From: Chitinophagaceae bacterium DXS
Lineage (GTDB): Bacteria; Bacteroidota; Bacteroidia; Chitinophagales; Chitinophagaceae
Assembly (NCBI GenBank): GCA_030345135.1
Contig: CP128386.1
Span: 1,324,621-1,388,620 of the forward strand
DNA: 64,000 nucleotides
Reading direction: 5' to 3'
Both the position numbers and the translations under genes were made by a program. The notes under the pieces are model-generated. The model saw only the letters and a program-made list of their open reading frames with translations. It had not been told where the DNA came from and did no database searches. Positions 26,449 to 36,557 of the stretch are shown in pieces; positions within the stretch are counted from its first letter, which is position 1; each line of letters begins with the position of its first letter.

Positions 26449-26540
26449 GCAAGTCCCTTTTTTCGGGGTTGGAAAGTTATAGGTAATATTAGTGATAGAA
26501 TTGTTAAAATGACCTTTTTGCAGGAATGAAATAGGTGGTT

Positions 26541-26781
26541 GGGGGAGAAGGTGTGAGGAGTGAGGCGTGAGGTGTAAGGAGTGAGGCGTGAGGTGTGAGG
26601 AGTGAGAGCTTAAAGCTGTTTTAAGTTATACGTTGTACGTGATACGTTTACCGTAGCGAAGGAATCAGTATAAAATTGGCGCAGTTGCTACATTGACCGT
26701 TGGATATGACGATTTACTTGAAAGTAGAGGGCTGATAGCTAATTGCTGATAGCTGACCTGACAGCTCTTTGCTAATAGCTA
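26541..26781. repeat. mixed heptamer arrays between ompH-like gene and rpoC
   Basis: GTGAGGA/GTGAGGC/GTGAGGT/GTAAGGA units (26551-26606, period 7) change into GAGCTTAAAGC, then GTTATACGTTGTACGTGATACG (26629-26650). At 26728-26781 comes GCTGATAGCTAATTGCTGATAGCTGA. Several families thus occur in series in one gap. No gene is credible between 26449 and 27065. Confidence 0.8.
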
Positions 26782-26812
26782 AAACAAAACAGGAAGCTTA
26801 TTCGGCTTCCTG
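26780..26812 (-). terminator. rpoC intrinsic terminator
   Basis: CAGGAAGC (26790-26797) pairs perfectly with GCTTCCTG (26805-26812) around TTATTCG, followed on the minus strand by GTTTTGTTTT. It lies ~250 bp after the rpoC stop, beyond a triple 79-bp repeat. Confidence 0.8.
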
Positions 26813-26830
26813 CTTGTTATTTGTTTATAC

Positions 26831-27063
26831 TTAAGTACTGTTTGTGTTTACTGATGATGATTCACCTGAACACATCGTACATCGTACTTCGTAAATCGTA
26901 CATATTTAGTTAAGTACTGTCCGTGTTTAATGAGAATGATTCACCTGAACACATCGTACATCGTACTTCGTAAATCGTACATATTTAGTTAAGTACTGCT
27001 TGTGTTTAATGAAGATGATTCACCTGAACACATCGTACATCTAAAATCGTACATCGTACATCG
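26831..27063. repeat. three tandem copies of a 79-bp unit in the rpoC 3' region
   Basis: Copies start at 26831, 26910 and 26989, each opening with TTAAGTACTG, then TGTGTTTAATGA, GATTCACCTGAACACATCG and a run of GTACATC/GTACTTC/GTAAATC units ending ATATTTAG. The first two copies are exactly 79 bp long; the third diverges in its last part, which reaches the rpoC stop codon. Read along rpoC the array begins at the stop: TAAGACGATGTACGATG. Confidence 0.9.
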
Positions 27064-27065
27064 TC

Positions 27066-30000
27066 TTATTCTTCGTCATCGAAGTTCATCGCTTCACGTG
27101 CAGTAGAAAGCAATTCATATTCTTCCTTGCTACCAACAATGATGCTTTCGAACTCTTTCTGACCAGTACCTGCTGGTATCAGGTGACCGGTGATAACATT
27201 TTCTTTCAATCCGAGCATGTCATCGCTCTTACCTTGTATAGCTGCAGAGCTTAATACTTTGGTAGTTTCCTGGAACGATGCAGCTGAGATCCAGCTTTGT
27301 ACACCCAGTGAAGCTTTAGTGATACCTAACAGTACAGGCTGTGCTGTAGCTGGCTCTGCATCACGAACTTCAGCAAGTTTCTTATCGGAACGGCGCAGGA
27401 TGGAGTTTTCTTCTCTCAACTCACGCAATGTTATGATTTGACCAGCTCTCAGTTTACTGCTGTCTCCCGGATCAGTTACTACTTTCTTATCAAAGATCCT
27501 GTCGTTCTCATCGATGAACTCGAAACGGTCAACCAGGTCTTCTTCGAGGAATTTAGTATCACCGGCATCAACGATCTCCGCTTTCTTCATCATCTGGCGA
27601 ACGATCACCTCAATATGCTTATCGTTGATCTTCACACCCTGTAAGCGGTAAACTTCCTGAATTTCATTTACCACATATTCCTGAACTGCGAATGGTCCTT
27701 TGATTGTTAAGATATCAGCTGGAGCAGTTTGACCATCGGAAAGGGCAGCGCCTGCTTTTACGAAGTCGCCATCCTGAACCAGGATCTGTCTTGTCAACGG
27801 AACCAGGTATTTTTTAACAATACCGTCTTTCGCTTCAACAATGATCTCACGGTTACCACGTTTAACATTACCAAAAGCAACCACACCATCAATTTCACAA
27901 ACTACTGCCGGATTGCTTGGGTTACGGGCTTCAAACAACTCGGTTACGCGAGGAAGACCCCCGGTGATATCACCGCTCTTACGCAGTGTTCTTGGTATCT
28001 TCACAATTACCTGTCCGGCTTTTACGCTTTCGCCTTCTTCAATGATCAGACGGCTTCCGACAGGTAAGTTGTAGTTTTTGATTTCTTTGCCTTCAACAAC
28101 CAGTCCCGGAATCTTTGTTTTATCTTTTGTTTCGATAACCACTTTGTCACGGTGACCAGTTTGTTCATCAGCTTCTTCACGGTAAGTAACACCTTCAATA
28201 ACATTCTCGAATTTCACTTCACCTGCAATTTCAGCGACTACAACGTTGTTGAACGGATCCCATGTACAGATTATTTCTCCTTTCTTCACGAGTTGTCCGT
28301 CTTTTACATTCAGGACTGCACCATAAGGAATGTTGTTGGTGATTAATAACCTGTCATTTTTCAGATCCATGATCCTCATTTCACCTGTACGACCGATTAC
28401 AACCTGTACTTTATCGCCTTCGTTGTTTTCTGTAGTTACAGAACGAAGACCATCGAACTGGATTGTACCGTCGAACTTGGCAGTTAATGAAGATTCTACT
28501 GAAGAAGAACCGGCGATACCACCCACGTGGAAGGTACGAAGTGTTAACTGTGTACCTGGCTCACCGATTGACTGGGCAGCGATGATCCCAACAGCGTCAC
28601 CTCTTTGAGCGATGTAACCTGTAGCAAGGTTTTTACCATAACATTTCACACACACACCGCGTTTGCTTTCGCAGGTAAGTACAGAACGGATCTCTACAGT
28701 TTCAATGCCTGCTTCTTCAATTGCTCTTGCAACGTCTACGGTAATTTCATCACCAGCAGCAACGAGGAGTTCTTCAGTAACCGGGTGGAATACATCATGT
28801 AAAGATGTTCTACCCAAAATTCTATCTAACAATGGTTCTACTACATCCTCATTGTCTTTCAATGCAGATGTTGCAATACCACGTAATGTTCCACAATCTT
28901 CATCAGAGATCACCACATCCTGTGCTACGTCAACAAGACGACGAGTCAGGTAACCGGCATCGGCTGTTTTAAGGGCCGTATCCGCAAGACCTTTACGCGC
29001 ACCGTGCGTAGAGATAAAGTAATCCAATACGTTCAAACCACCTTTAAAGTTGGAAAGGATCGGGTTCTCGATGATCTCAGATCCTGTAGAACCTGATTTT
29101 CTCGGTTTAGCCATCAGACCCCTGATACCAGCCAGCTGTTTTACCTGCTGTTTAGAACCACGCGCACCGGAGTCAAGCATCATGTACACAGAGTTGAAGC
29201 CCTGTTTGTCTGTTGCCATTTCACGGATCAGTGTTTCTGTAATGCGGGTATCCACACGGCTCCATATATCAATTACCTGGTTGTAACGTTCGTTATTGGT
29301 GATAAGACCCATGTTGTAGCTTTCCCAAACTTCTTCAACTTCAGCCTTAGCCTGCTCAAGTAATTCGTTTCTTACTTCAGGAATGATAAGGTCATTAACG
29401 TTGAACGATAAACCACCACGGAAGGCCATACGGAAACCTAAGGTTTTGATATCATCCAGGAACTTAGCCGTTTTAGGAACGTTAGTGATCTTGATGATAT
29501 CACCGATGATCTCTCTCAGTGATTTTTTGGTGGCTAATGCGTTTACGAAACCTACTTCTTTTGGTACGAACTGGTTGAACAATACGCGACCAACAGTCGT
29601 TTCAATCAATTTGTTTTTCAGTTCACCACCTTCACGCACATTGGTTTTTACTTTAATGAAAGCATGCAGGTCAACCTGGTTTTCATTGTAAGCGATTAAA
29701 ACCTCTTCAGTGCTATAGAAAGCTTTGCCTTCACCTTTAACTTTTTCAGTTTCAGTGTTTCTTTTACCCTTAGTGATGTAGTACAGACCAAGTACCATGT
29801 CCTGGGAAGGCAGGGTGATCGGCGTACCGTTCTGCGGGTTAAGAATGTTGTGAGAAGACAGCATCAGTAATTGTGCTTCCAAAATTGCGGCGTTGCTCAA
29901 AGGCACGTGAACCGCCATCTGGTCACCATCAAAGTCGGCGTTGAACGCACTCGTTACCAATGGGTGAAGCTGAATGGCCTTTCCTTCCACCAAACGTGGC

Positions 30001-31349
30001 TGGAATGCCTGGATAGATAAACGGTGCAGTGTTGGGGCACGGTTTAACATTACAGGGTGACCTTTCAATATGTTTTCAAGGATATCCCAAATAACTGCTT
30101 CTTTTTTATCAACCAGTTTCTTGGCTGATTTTACAGTTTTTACGATACCTCTTTCAATTAATTTACGGATGATAAATGGTTTGAAAAGCTCGGCAGCCAT
30201 GTCTTTTGGAAGACCGCACTCGTGCATTTTCAATTCAGGACCTACCACGATTACAGAACGGCCGGAGTAGTCAACACGTTTACCCAACAGGTTCTGACGG
30301 AAACGACCTTGTTTACCTTTCAGAACGTCAGACAAGGATTTCAATGCTCTACCACCTTCAGCTTTAACAGCGTTTGATTTACGTGAGTTATCGAACAGGC
30401 TGTCCACAGCTTCCTGCAGCATACGTTTTTCGTTTCGCAGGATCACTTCAGGAGCTTTAATCTCCAACAGACGTTTCAAACGGTTGTTACGGATGATCAC
30501 ACGACGGTAAAGGTCGTTCAGGTCAGAAGACGCGAAACGGCCACCATCCAATGGAACCAATGGACGCAATTCCGGTGGAATAACAGGGATGTATTGCATT
30601 ACCATCCACTCAGGGCGGTTGGTAATTCTTGTGCTTGCATCACGGAAACCTTCTACAACGCTCAAACGCTTTAAGGCGTCTGCTTTACGTTGCTGAGAAG
30701 TTTCAGTAGCTGCAGCGTTACGTAATTTATAGCTTAACTCATCCAGATCCAATCTTGCCAACAGGTCGTGAATTGCTTCAGCGCCCATTTTAGCGATGAA
30801 TTTCTGAGGATCTTCATCAGGCAGGTATTGGTTGTCTTTTGGAAGTGTATCAACAATATCCAGGTATTCTTCTTCAGTAAGAAGATCACCGGTATTCAGG
30901 TTTTCTTTTACGCCACCTTGTATAACTGCATATCTTTCATAATATACAATTGTCTCTAATTTCTTAGAGCTCATACCTAACAGGTAGCCAATTTTATTGG
31001 GTAAACTTTTAAAATACCAGATGTGAACAACCGGAACAACCAGTTTAAGGTGTCCCATGCGTTCGCGGCGAACTTTCTTTTCGGTCACTTCAACACCACA
31101 ACGGTCGCACACGATGCCCTTGTAACGAATACGCTTATACTTACCACAGGCGCACTCATAATCTTTTACCGGACCAAAAATTCTTTCGCAGAATAAACCA
31201 TCACGTTCAGGTTTGTAAGTACGATAGTTGATGGTTTCAGGCTTTAACACTTCACCAAAGCTGCGTTCTAAAATACTGTCCGGGGATGCCAGACCGATAG
31301 TAATTTTAGAAAAAGTTGCCTTAGGACGATTGTCTTTTTTAATGGCCAT
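27066..31349 (-). CDS. rpoC: DNA-directed RNA polymerase subunit beta'
   Basis: 1427 residues from the ATG at 31349 ([16 protein letters not shown]); an upstream TTG at 31382 would add 11 residues that are not typical of RpoC. The zinc site [20 protein letters not shown], the active-site [16 protein letters not shown] with three aspartates, and the C-terminal clamp/jaw are all present, and the length is normal for Bacteroidota. It is the catalytic core subunit. rpoB, which normally precedes it in the rpoBC operon, is not here: a terminator and a SusD gene lie upstream, so rpoC needs its own promoter. Confidence 0.98.
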   Translation of the reverse strand: MAIKKDNRPKATFSKITIGLASPDSILERSFGEVLKPETINYRTYKPERDGLFCERIFGPVKDYECACGKYKRIRYKGIVCDRCGVEVTEKKVRRERMGHLKLVVPVVHIWYFKSLPNKIGYLLGMSSKKLETIVYYERYAVIQGGVKENLNTGDLLTEEEYLDIVDTLPKDNQYLPDEDPQKFIAKMGAEAIHDLLARLDLDELSYKLRNAAATETSQQRKADALKRLSVVEGFRDASTRITNRPEWMVMQYIPVIPPELRPLVPLDGGRFASSDLNDLYRRVIIRNNRLKRLLEIKAPEVILRNEKRMLQEAVDSLFDNSRKSNAVKAEGGRALKSLSDVLKGKQGRFRQNLLGKRVDYSGRSVIVVGPELKMHECGLPKDMAAELFKPFIIRKLIERGIVKTVKSAKKLVDKKEAVIWDILENILKGHPVMLNRAPTLHRLSIQAFQPRLVEGKAIQLHPLVTSAFNADFDGDQMAVHVPLSNAAILEAQLLMLSSHNILNPQNGTPITLPSQDMVLGLYYITKGKRNTETEKVKGEGKAFYSTEEVLIAYNENQVDLHAFIKVKTNVREGGELKNKLIETTVGRVLFNQFVPKEVGFVNALATKKSLREIIGDIIKITNVPKTAKFLDDIKTLGFRMAFRGGLSFNVNDLIIPEVRNELLEQAKAEVEEVWESYNMGLITNNERYNQVIDIWSRVDTRITETLIREMATDKQGFNSVYMMLDSGARGSKQQVKQLAGIRGLMAKPRKSGSTGSEIIENPILSNFKGGLNVLDYFISTHGARKGLADTALKTADAGYLTRRLVDVAQDVVISDEDCGTLRGIATSALKDNEDVVEPLLDRILGRTSLHDVFHPVTEELLVAAGDEITVDVARAIEEAGIETVEIRSVLTCESKRGVCVKCYGKNLATGYIAQRGDAVGIIAAQSIGEPGTQLTLRTFHVGGIAGSSSVESSLTAKFDGTIQFDGLRSVTTENNEGDKVQVVIGRTGEMRIMDLKNDRLLITNNIPYGAVLNVKDGQLVKKGEIICTWDPFNNVVVAEIAGEVKFENVIEGVTYREEADEQTGHRDKVVIETKDKTKIPGLVVEGKEIKNYNLPVGSRLIIEEGESVKAGQVIVKIPRTLRKSGDITGGLPRVTELFEARNPSNPAVVCEIDGVVAFGNVKRGNREIIVEAKDGIVKKYLVPLTRQILVQDGDFVKAGAALSDGQTAPADILTIKGPFAVQEYVVNEIQEVYRLQGVKINDKHIEVIVRQMMKKAEIVDAGDTKFLEEDLVDRFEFIDENDRIFDKKVVTDPGDSSKLRAGQIITLRELREENSILRRSDKKLAEVRDAEPATAQPVLLGITKASLGVQSWISAASFQETTKVLSSAAIQGKSDDMLGLKENVITGHLIPAGTGQKEFESIIVGSKEEYELLSTAREAMNFDDEE

Positions 31350-31553
31350 ATTTAAAATTGCAATTTTATAAAAATTTGTCAACCGGTTATTTTGAAGAAA
31401 AGGGGGTGAATTAACTAATGCGATGTCAATAAACTATGATGCCCCAATGAATTGATAATCAATTACATTGAGGTACAAAAAGGTTAAAAACAATATGTAA
31501 AAGCCGCAAAAGACGATCCAACCGAATACAAATCTTCAAAATGCATAGGTCGG

Positions 31554-31590
31554 CAAAGGTAAGGAAATATATAAAAAGGAAAAAAGCAAA
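31554..31590 (-). promoter_or_regulatory. candidate rpoC promoter
   Basis: On the minus strand TACCTTTG (31561-31554) fits TAnnTTTG exactly. A TTTG at 31590-31587 is a possible -33 box, but its spacing (25 bp) is longer than usual. It lies downstream of the SusD-side terminator and would leave a ~200-nt rpoC leader. The rest of 31350-31550 holds no gene I can support. Confidence 0.35.
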
Positions 31591-31640
31591 TTTTTTTTGC
31601 TGACTATTATTTCTTAAGACCGTTAAGATAAAGTTAAAGG

Positions 31641-31678
31641 AAAAAACCTCAAACCGTTGTCCGTTCAACGATTTGAGG
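31641..31678 (-). terminator. terminator closing the VCBS-SusC-SusD operon
   Basis: CCTCAAACCGTTG (31647-31659) pairs with CAACGATTTGAGG (31666-31678) with one mismatch; TTTTTT follows on the minus strand. It separates the Sus operon from rpoC. Confidence 0.8.
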
Positions 31679-31710
31679 CAAAATCAATTTTTTAGAAGGG
31701 ATTTGAAAGC

Positions 31711-31866
31711 TGTCTAAGTACGATTTACGAAGTACGAAGTACTCTGATTCAGTCAGGCTTCTTTTCTATTGGAAGTCGCTTTTCTTTCAGCTCCATATGT
31801 CTGAAACCTGAGACCTGACACCTGACACCCAATAGCTCACAGCTGATAGCTAAAAGCTCACAGCTA
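31711..31866. repeat. three heptamer families in series after the SusD stop
   Basis: On the minus strand from the SusD stop TAG: TAGCTGTGAGCTTTTAGC, ATCAGCTGTGAGC, then GGTGTCAGGTGTCAGGTCTCAGG, and further on GTACTTCGTACTTCGTAAATCGTAC (31713-31741). The hairpin terminator follows. Confidence 0.85.
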
Positions 31867-33417
31867 GTAATTCGGATTCTGTATCAACACTCCCTTACTC
31901 TCATCAATCACCACCTGCGGAATTGGCATGTAGTAATCCTTCGGACGTTTAAACGTACGGCCGGGAATTAACACAGCCCCATTGTATGGTTGTAACGGAG
32001 AAGTGGATTTTGGCTTGGAGTAGATGGTATCCAGGTTGATAATCTTCGCCTTGTCCCATCTCATCAGATCCTGGTGACGGATATTTTCGCCTCCAAGTTC
32101 TACGCGGCGTTCGTGAATAAGATCATGCATTGTTGCGCCATGGATATCCGCCAGTCCTGCACGTGCGCGAACAGCATTGATCTCTACATCGCCAGCTCCG
32201 GCTCCGGATTGCCTGATCTTGGCTTCTGCAACAATCAGGTAAATGTCTGCAGTGCGAAGGAGCGGTTGTTTCAAATCGCCATCCAGTTGACCGGAACCAT
32301 CCGGATTGTATGCAGTATACTTCCTCAGGCAATAACCTGTCAAAGAATTGCTTGGTAACATTCTTCCGGTTTGCTGGCCTTCCTTTCCTGTAAACATCTG
32401 GTATGCATCGCCGGGTGCGATGGTGATCAGGTTTGTTTGATTGGCAATGGAATCTCCAACTGATAACAACGTAGTTCTCTTGCGAATACTGTCCTTTGCC
32501 TCAAACTCTTCCGCAAAATTTTCGGTAGGGTGGTGGAAACCCCAACCGTTCCAGGCTCTTGGCGTAAAGTAAATGTTGATAGGAGCGTTATTATAGTTGT
32601 TTTTGTTCCATACAGCAAATAACAGTTCTGTATTGTTTTCCTGCATGCCAAGGAAAAAGTTGTCGGTATATCTTGGTGCAAGCGCGTAGTTCGCATTTGT
32701 GATCACCTTGGTGCCAAATTCCTGTGCTTTGTCGAGCTTCTCCCAAAAAATGTACAGCTTAGCCAGTAAACCCCATGCAGCTCCCTTACTTACGCGGCCT
32801 TTATCTTCAGCACCGTAAGACTCGGGCAACATGTCTGCTGCTTTAAGCAAATCGGATTCCATTTGCATTCTTACAGAATCAACAGAAGACTTTGGAATGT
32901 TGTAATTGCCGTTTAGCACATTCTGCTCAAGGATGATGGGAACTTCTCCAAAGATCTGGCTGAGTACCCAATAGCCGTGCGCACGCAGAAAATAGGCTTC
33001 ACCCATTGAGCGGGTGCGGATATTTTCATCCATGCTCGGAACTTTCGGAATGTATAATATGGCATTGTTGGCGCGTGCAATTTGTTCATACGCCCATCCC
33101 CAGGTTGGTCTTAACTGGTAAGTAGTAGGGTTAGCGTTAAATTTCTCAATGTCCCAAAAATCAGGGTGGTCACCATCAACTGAAATATCATCTGACTGGT
33201 CATCAAATGCATACAGGTTGTGACCGACTCCTTCTTCCTGCGTAAGTACATTGTAAATGCCGTTAATGCCTGTAACCACATCACTTTCATTGCGCCAGTA
33301 ATTCTCAGGCGTATACAAACCAACGGGTGTTACGTCCAGTATCTTCTTCTGACAGGCAGAGGCCGCCAATACTGTAACAACCGCCAGTATGTAGTGTATA
33401 TATTTTTTCTTGATCAT
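31864..33417 (-). CDS. SusD/RagB-family nutrient-binding lipoprotein
   Basis: 517 residues. Lipoprotein signal with LAASAC and Cys around residue 22, then the SusD layout: GVGHNLYAFDDQSDD near 60-75, AYFLRAHGYWVLSQIFGEVPII (TPR-like helices), GAAWGLLAKLYIFWEKLDKA, and the C-terminal RRVELGGENIRHQDLMRW and DYYMPIPQVVIDESKG blocks. It caps its SusC partner at the cell surface and binds the imported glycan or peptide. It is 11 bp downstream of susC. Confidence 0.93.
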   Translation of the reverse strand: MIKKKYIHYILAVVTVLAASACQKKILDVTPVGLYTPENYWRNESDVVTGINGIYNVLTQEEGVGHNLYAFDDQSDDISVDGDHPDFWDIEKFNANPTTYQLRPTWGWAYEQIARANNAILYIPKVPSMDENIRTRSMGEAYFLRAHGYWVLSQIFGEVPIILEQNVLNGNYNIPKSSVDSVRMQMESDLLKAADMLPESYGAEDKGRVSKGAAWGLLAKLYIFWEKLDKAQEFGTKVITNANYALAPRYTDNFFLGMQENNTELLFAVWNKNNYNNAPINIYFTPRAWNGWGFHHPTENFAEEFEAKDSIRKRTTLLSVGDSIANQTNLITIAPGDAYQMFTGKEGQQTGRMLPSNSLTGYCLRKYTAYNPDGSGQLDGDLKQPLLRTADIYLIVAEAKIRQSGAGAGDVEINAVRARAGLADIHGATMHDLIHERRVELGGENIRHQDLMRWDKAKIINLDTIYSKPKSTSPLQPYNGAVLIPGRTFKRPKDYYMPIPQVVIDESKGVLIQNPNY

Positions 33418-33428
33418 GGTTCTCTGTT

Positions 33429-36400
33429 TTAAAAATTAAAGGTTGCTCCAATGGTCAGCGTTCTTGCGGATGGATATTGTGCCACGTCTACACCTCTTTG
33501 TTTATTGCCATCAGTATAACCCAGTTCCGGTGTATAGCCCTTGTACTTGGTTATATAGAACAAGTTGTAGCCGCTGAAGTAAATTCTTGTTTGCGGCATG
33601 GGAACCTTTGCAATTTGTACGTTCTTGAAAGTATAGCTAAGTGTAACAGTCTTTAGTGCGAGATAGTTACCACTTTCAACCCAGAGATCTGATGACCTGT
33701 TATTTTGATTGGCATTTGTTCTGCTCAGTCGGGGAACGCTGTTGCTTGTTCCTTCACCGTGCCACCTGTTGTTTGCTTCTGCATAAAGGTTGAAAACCTG
33801 TGTGCCGTCAAGACCTGTGAGCCTGTCAGCATTATACAGTTTGTGACCAAATGCACCGGCAAACAAAAAGGCCAGGTCAAATCCTTTATAACCAACACTA
33901 CCGTTTATGCCAAGTGTTACACGTGGGTTGGGATCTCCGAGATTAACCCTGTCCTGATCATTTACAATGCCGTCGCCATTTACATCAAGGAAGCGTACAT
34001 CTCCGGGTTTGATCACACCTCTGTTCGGATCGTTTTTCCTGTTTGGATCGTCATCAATGTCTTTTTGATTCTGGTACAAACCATTTGTTTTATATCCGTA
34101 GAAAGAAGCGATTGGCTGGCCCTCATAGGTTCTGGATGTTTCGATTGACTGACGTCCGTAGAATGAAGAACCTATATAATCAGCTTTAGTACCATACAAA
34201 TGCGTAACCTTATTTTTAATGAAAGAAGCATTTACACCGGCTGAATAACTTACTCTTCCTGCCATATTGCTGTAGTTCAGTTCAACTTCAACACCACGGT
34301 TGTTGAGGGATCCCAGGTTTTGATTCGGAATAGTAACATTGCCGCCAGGAATGTTTATCGTTGCCCCGTAAGTTTCTACCAGTGAATATGGTATCAGCAT
34401 ATCCTTGGTGTTTTTGTTAAAATAAGTAACCACACCATTCAGTTTGTTTTGTAACAAGCCAAATTCAAGACTGACATTGCTCATTTCAGCCCGTTCCCAT
34501 GTGATGTTGGGATTGGACAGGCTGGTTACATAAGAGCCATCAACTATGTTGGTATTGCTGCCGAAGTTGTATGTAATACCACCGCCACTCTGGATGATAG
34601 ACAGATACTGGAAGTTGGGAATTTCCTGGTTACCCATCTGGCCCCAGCCGCCGGTAACTTTCAAGGTGTTTATAAAAGAAACATTATCCTTGAAGAATTT
34701 CTCGTCGGAGATCCTCCATCCCAAAGAAAATGCCGGGAATGAACCCCATCTTTTGTCTGGCGGAAACCTGCTTGAGCCATCGTCGCGCCAGGTGAAAGTG
34801 GCCAGGTACTTACTTTTATAAGCATAGTTGGCCCTTACAAAATAAGATCTCAGTCCATTTGCGCCCTGTGATCCATTGGCGAACTGATTGGCACTGCTAC
34901 CGTTGTTCAGGATCCTGTGATCCCAGGCCGGATCATCGTAACCACTTCTTGCCGCTGAATAGGATTCACTGTTAAAGCTCTGTGCAGAGTAGCCAGCAGT
35001 AACATTTACACTGTGCGTGTTGTTGAAAACATTATTGTAAGTAAGAAAATAGTCAGTCAAAAATGAAGTGCCCTGACTGTAACTTCGTGTTAAATTAGCC
35101 AGTGAGTTAACCCTAGTTTGATCGGGTGTTGCAATGGCAAAATTATAACCGTTGTACATGTTATAGTCGTAACCAAAATTGGCTTTGGCAGTCAGCCCTT
35201 TGATGATTTCCAACTCAATGTATGCATTGGTTAAAATGTGGTTGTTTTTGTTGGACTGATCTGTGGTAGCCGCGGTAAATACCGGATTGTTAATGTCTCC
35301 TAACTCGTTACTGGCCTTGGAGCTTCCCCATGAACCATCGGGATTGTGCACCGGAATTGCGGGATTGAAACGCAGTGCGGTCCATACCAACCCGGTTTGT
35401 GTTGATCTTGTATCTACACCGCTGCTGTTGGTAAACGAATAAAGAAAGTTTTCTCCGACTTTTAGCCTTTTACCCAATTTGTGTTCAGAATTAAAGCGCG
35501 CACTATAACGTTGAAAATAGGTGTTGATGATCATGCCTTTTTCATCGTAATAGTTTCCTGAAAGACTGAAATTGGAACTGGCGCTTCCTCCGCGTAAGGC
35601 AACATCCACATTGTTTGTTTTGCCTGTATTGAAGAGCTCGCGTTGCCAGTCTGTACGTTGTGTGGCATAGTAGGGATCATTCCAAATAGGCGGTACGGGA
35701 TTACCATCGTTGGTAAATTCTTCCTGTTTCAGCTTTACCAGGTCAGGCGCTGTCGCCAGGTCAAGATACTTGAGTGGATTTGAATTACCTGTGTACGCAT
35801 TCACAGTCGTTTTAGCCTTGTCGCCAAAATTTCCTTTCTTGGTAGTGATAAGCACTACACCGTTTGCGGCCCTGGTTCCATAGATGGCTGAAGACGATGC
35901 GTCTTTCAGAATTTCTATGGAGGCAATATCATTGGAGTTAACATCGTTGAGACCGCCTGCGGGAACGCCGTCAATAACTACCAACGGATCTGCACTGTTG
36001 ATTGTACCCGTTCCTCTTATACGGATTGTAGGAATACTTCCAGGTGCTCCGTCAGCGCGAACAATATCAACGCCGGAAGCACGGCCCTGAAGGGCTGACG
36101 CCGCGTTGCTAACCGGGATGTTTTTTATGTCATCTCCTTTAACGCTGGCAATGGTACCCGTCACGTCTCTTTTACGTTGGGTACCGTAACCAACAACAAC
36201 AACATCTGCAAGTGCATTGGCTGCAGCCTGCAAGGTTACGTTGATTGCAGTTTTGCCCTTTATTGGAAGGGTTTGCTTTTGATAACCCACGAGCGTAAAT
36301 TCCAGTTCCGTGGTACCATCTGGGACGGTAATACGAAAAGCTCCATTTTCATCGGTTGTTGTTACGGTAGATGTTTTCGGTACACCCACAGTAACACTTT

Positions 36401-36515
36401 GTAGTTTTTTGCCGTCGGGATCAGTTACTGTTCCTGTAACAGTAGACTGGGCAAATACAGCGGTTGTGCCAAGAATGATGAAAAGAGCAGTTAATATGCG
36501 TTGCTTCCATCTCAT
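33429..36515 (-). CDS. SusC/RagA-family TonB-dependent outer-membrane transporter
   Basis: 1028 residues. Signal peptide ending TTAVFAQ, a carboxypeptidase-like regulatory domain (TVTGTVTDPDGKKLQSV), plug domain with VVVGYGTQRKRDVTG and IRGTGTINSADPLVVIDG, then IYGTRAANGVVLITTKKG and a 22-strand-type barrel ending ARTLTIGATFNF. It imports the ligand bound by the downstream SusD, driven by TonB. Middle gene of the operon: 42 bp after the VCBS gene. Confidence 0.95.
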   Translation of the reverse strand: MRWKQRILTALFIILGTTAVFAQSTVTGTVTDPDGKKLQSVTVGVPKTSTVTTTDENGAFRITVPDGTTELEFTLVGYQKQTLPIKGKTAINVTLQAAANALADVVVVGYGTQRKRDVTGTIASVKGDDIKNIPVSNAASALQGRASGVDIVRADGAPGSIPTIRIRGTGTINSADPLVVIDGVPAGGLNDVNSNDIASIEILKDASSSAIYGTRAANGVVLITTKKGNFGDKAKTTVNAYTGNSNPLKYLDLATAPDLVKLKQEEFTNDGNPVPPIWNDPYYATQRTDWQRELFNTGKTNNVDVALRGGSASSNFSLSGNYYDEKGMIINTYFQRYSARFNSEHKLGKRLKVGENFLYSFTNSSGVDTRSTQTGLVWTALRFNPAIPVHNPDGSWGSSKASNELGDINNPVFTAATTDQSNKNNHILTNAYIELEIIKGLTAKANFGYDYNMYNGYNFAIATPDQTRVNSLANLTRSYSQGTSFLTDYFLTYNNVFNNTHSVNVTAGYSAQSFNSESYSAARSGYDDPAWDHRILNNGSSANQFANGSQGANGLRSYFVRANYAYKSKYLATFTWRDDGSSRFPPDKRWGSFPAFSLGWRISDEKFFKDNVSFINTLKVTGGWGQMGNQEIPNFQYLSIIQSGGGITYNFGSNTNIVDGSYVTSLSNPNITWERAEMSNVSLEFGLLQNKLNGVVTYFNKNTKDMLIPYSLVETYGATINIPGGNVTIPNQNLGSLNNRGVEVELNYSNMAGRVSYSAGVNASFIKNKVTHLYGTKADYIGSSFYGRQSIETSRTYEGQPIASFYGYKTNGLYQNQKDIDDDPNRKNDPNRGVIKPGDVRFLDVNGDGIVNDQDRVNLGDPNPRVTLGINGSVGYKGFDLAFLFAGAFGHKLYNADRLTGLDGTQVFNLYAEANNRWHGEGTSNSVPRLSRTNANQNNRSSDLWVESGNYLALKTVTLSYTFKNVQIAKVPMPQTRIYFSGYNLFYITKYKGYTPELGYTDGNKQRGVDVAQYPSARTLTIGATFNF

Positions 36516-36557
36516 ACTGGTGTTTGGTTTAATTGTGAATAAAAGGTCAGCTTGTTA

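Noticed and set aside
26831-27063. CRISPR array
   Set aside because: The 79-bp units are near identical throughout with no variable spacers, and no cas genes are present.
31371-31382. TTG at 31382 as the rpoC start
   Set aside because: The ATG at 31349 gives the usual RpoC N-terminus [16 protein letters not shown]; the extra 11 residues are not family-like.
31459-31668. 69-residue minus-strand frame in the rpoC leader
   Set aside because: It covers a terminator and the candidate promoter, and is Phe/Leu-rich without a recognisable domain.
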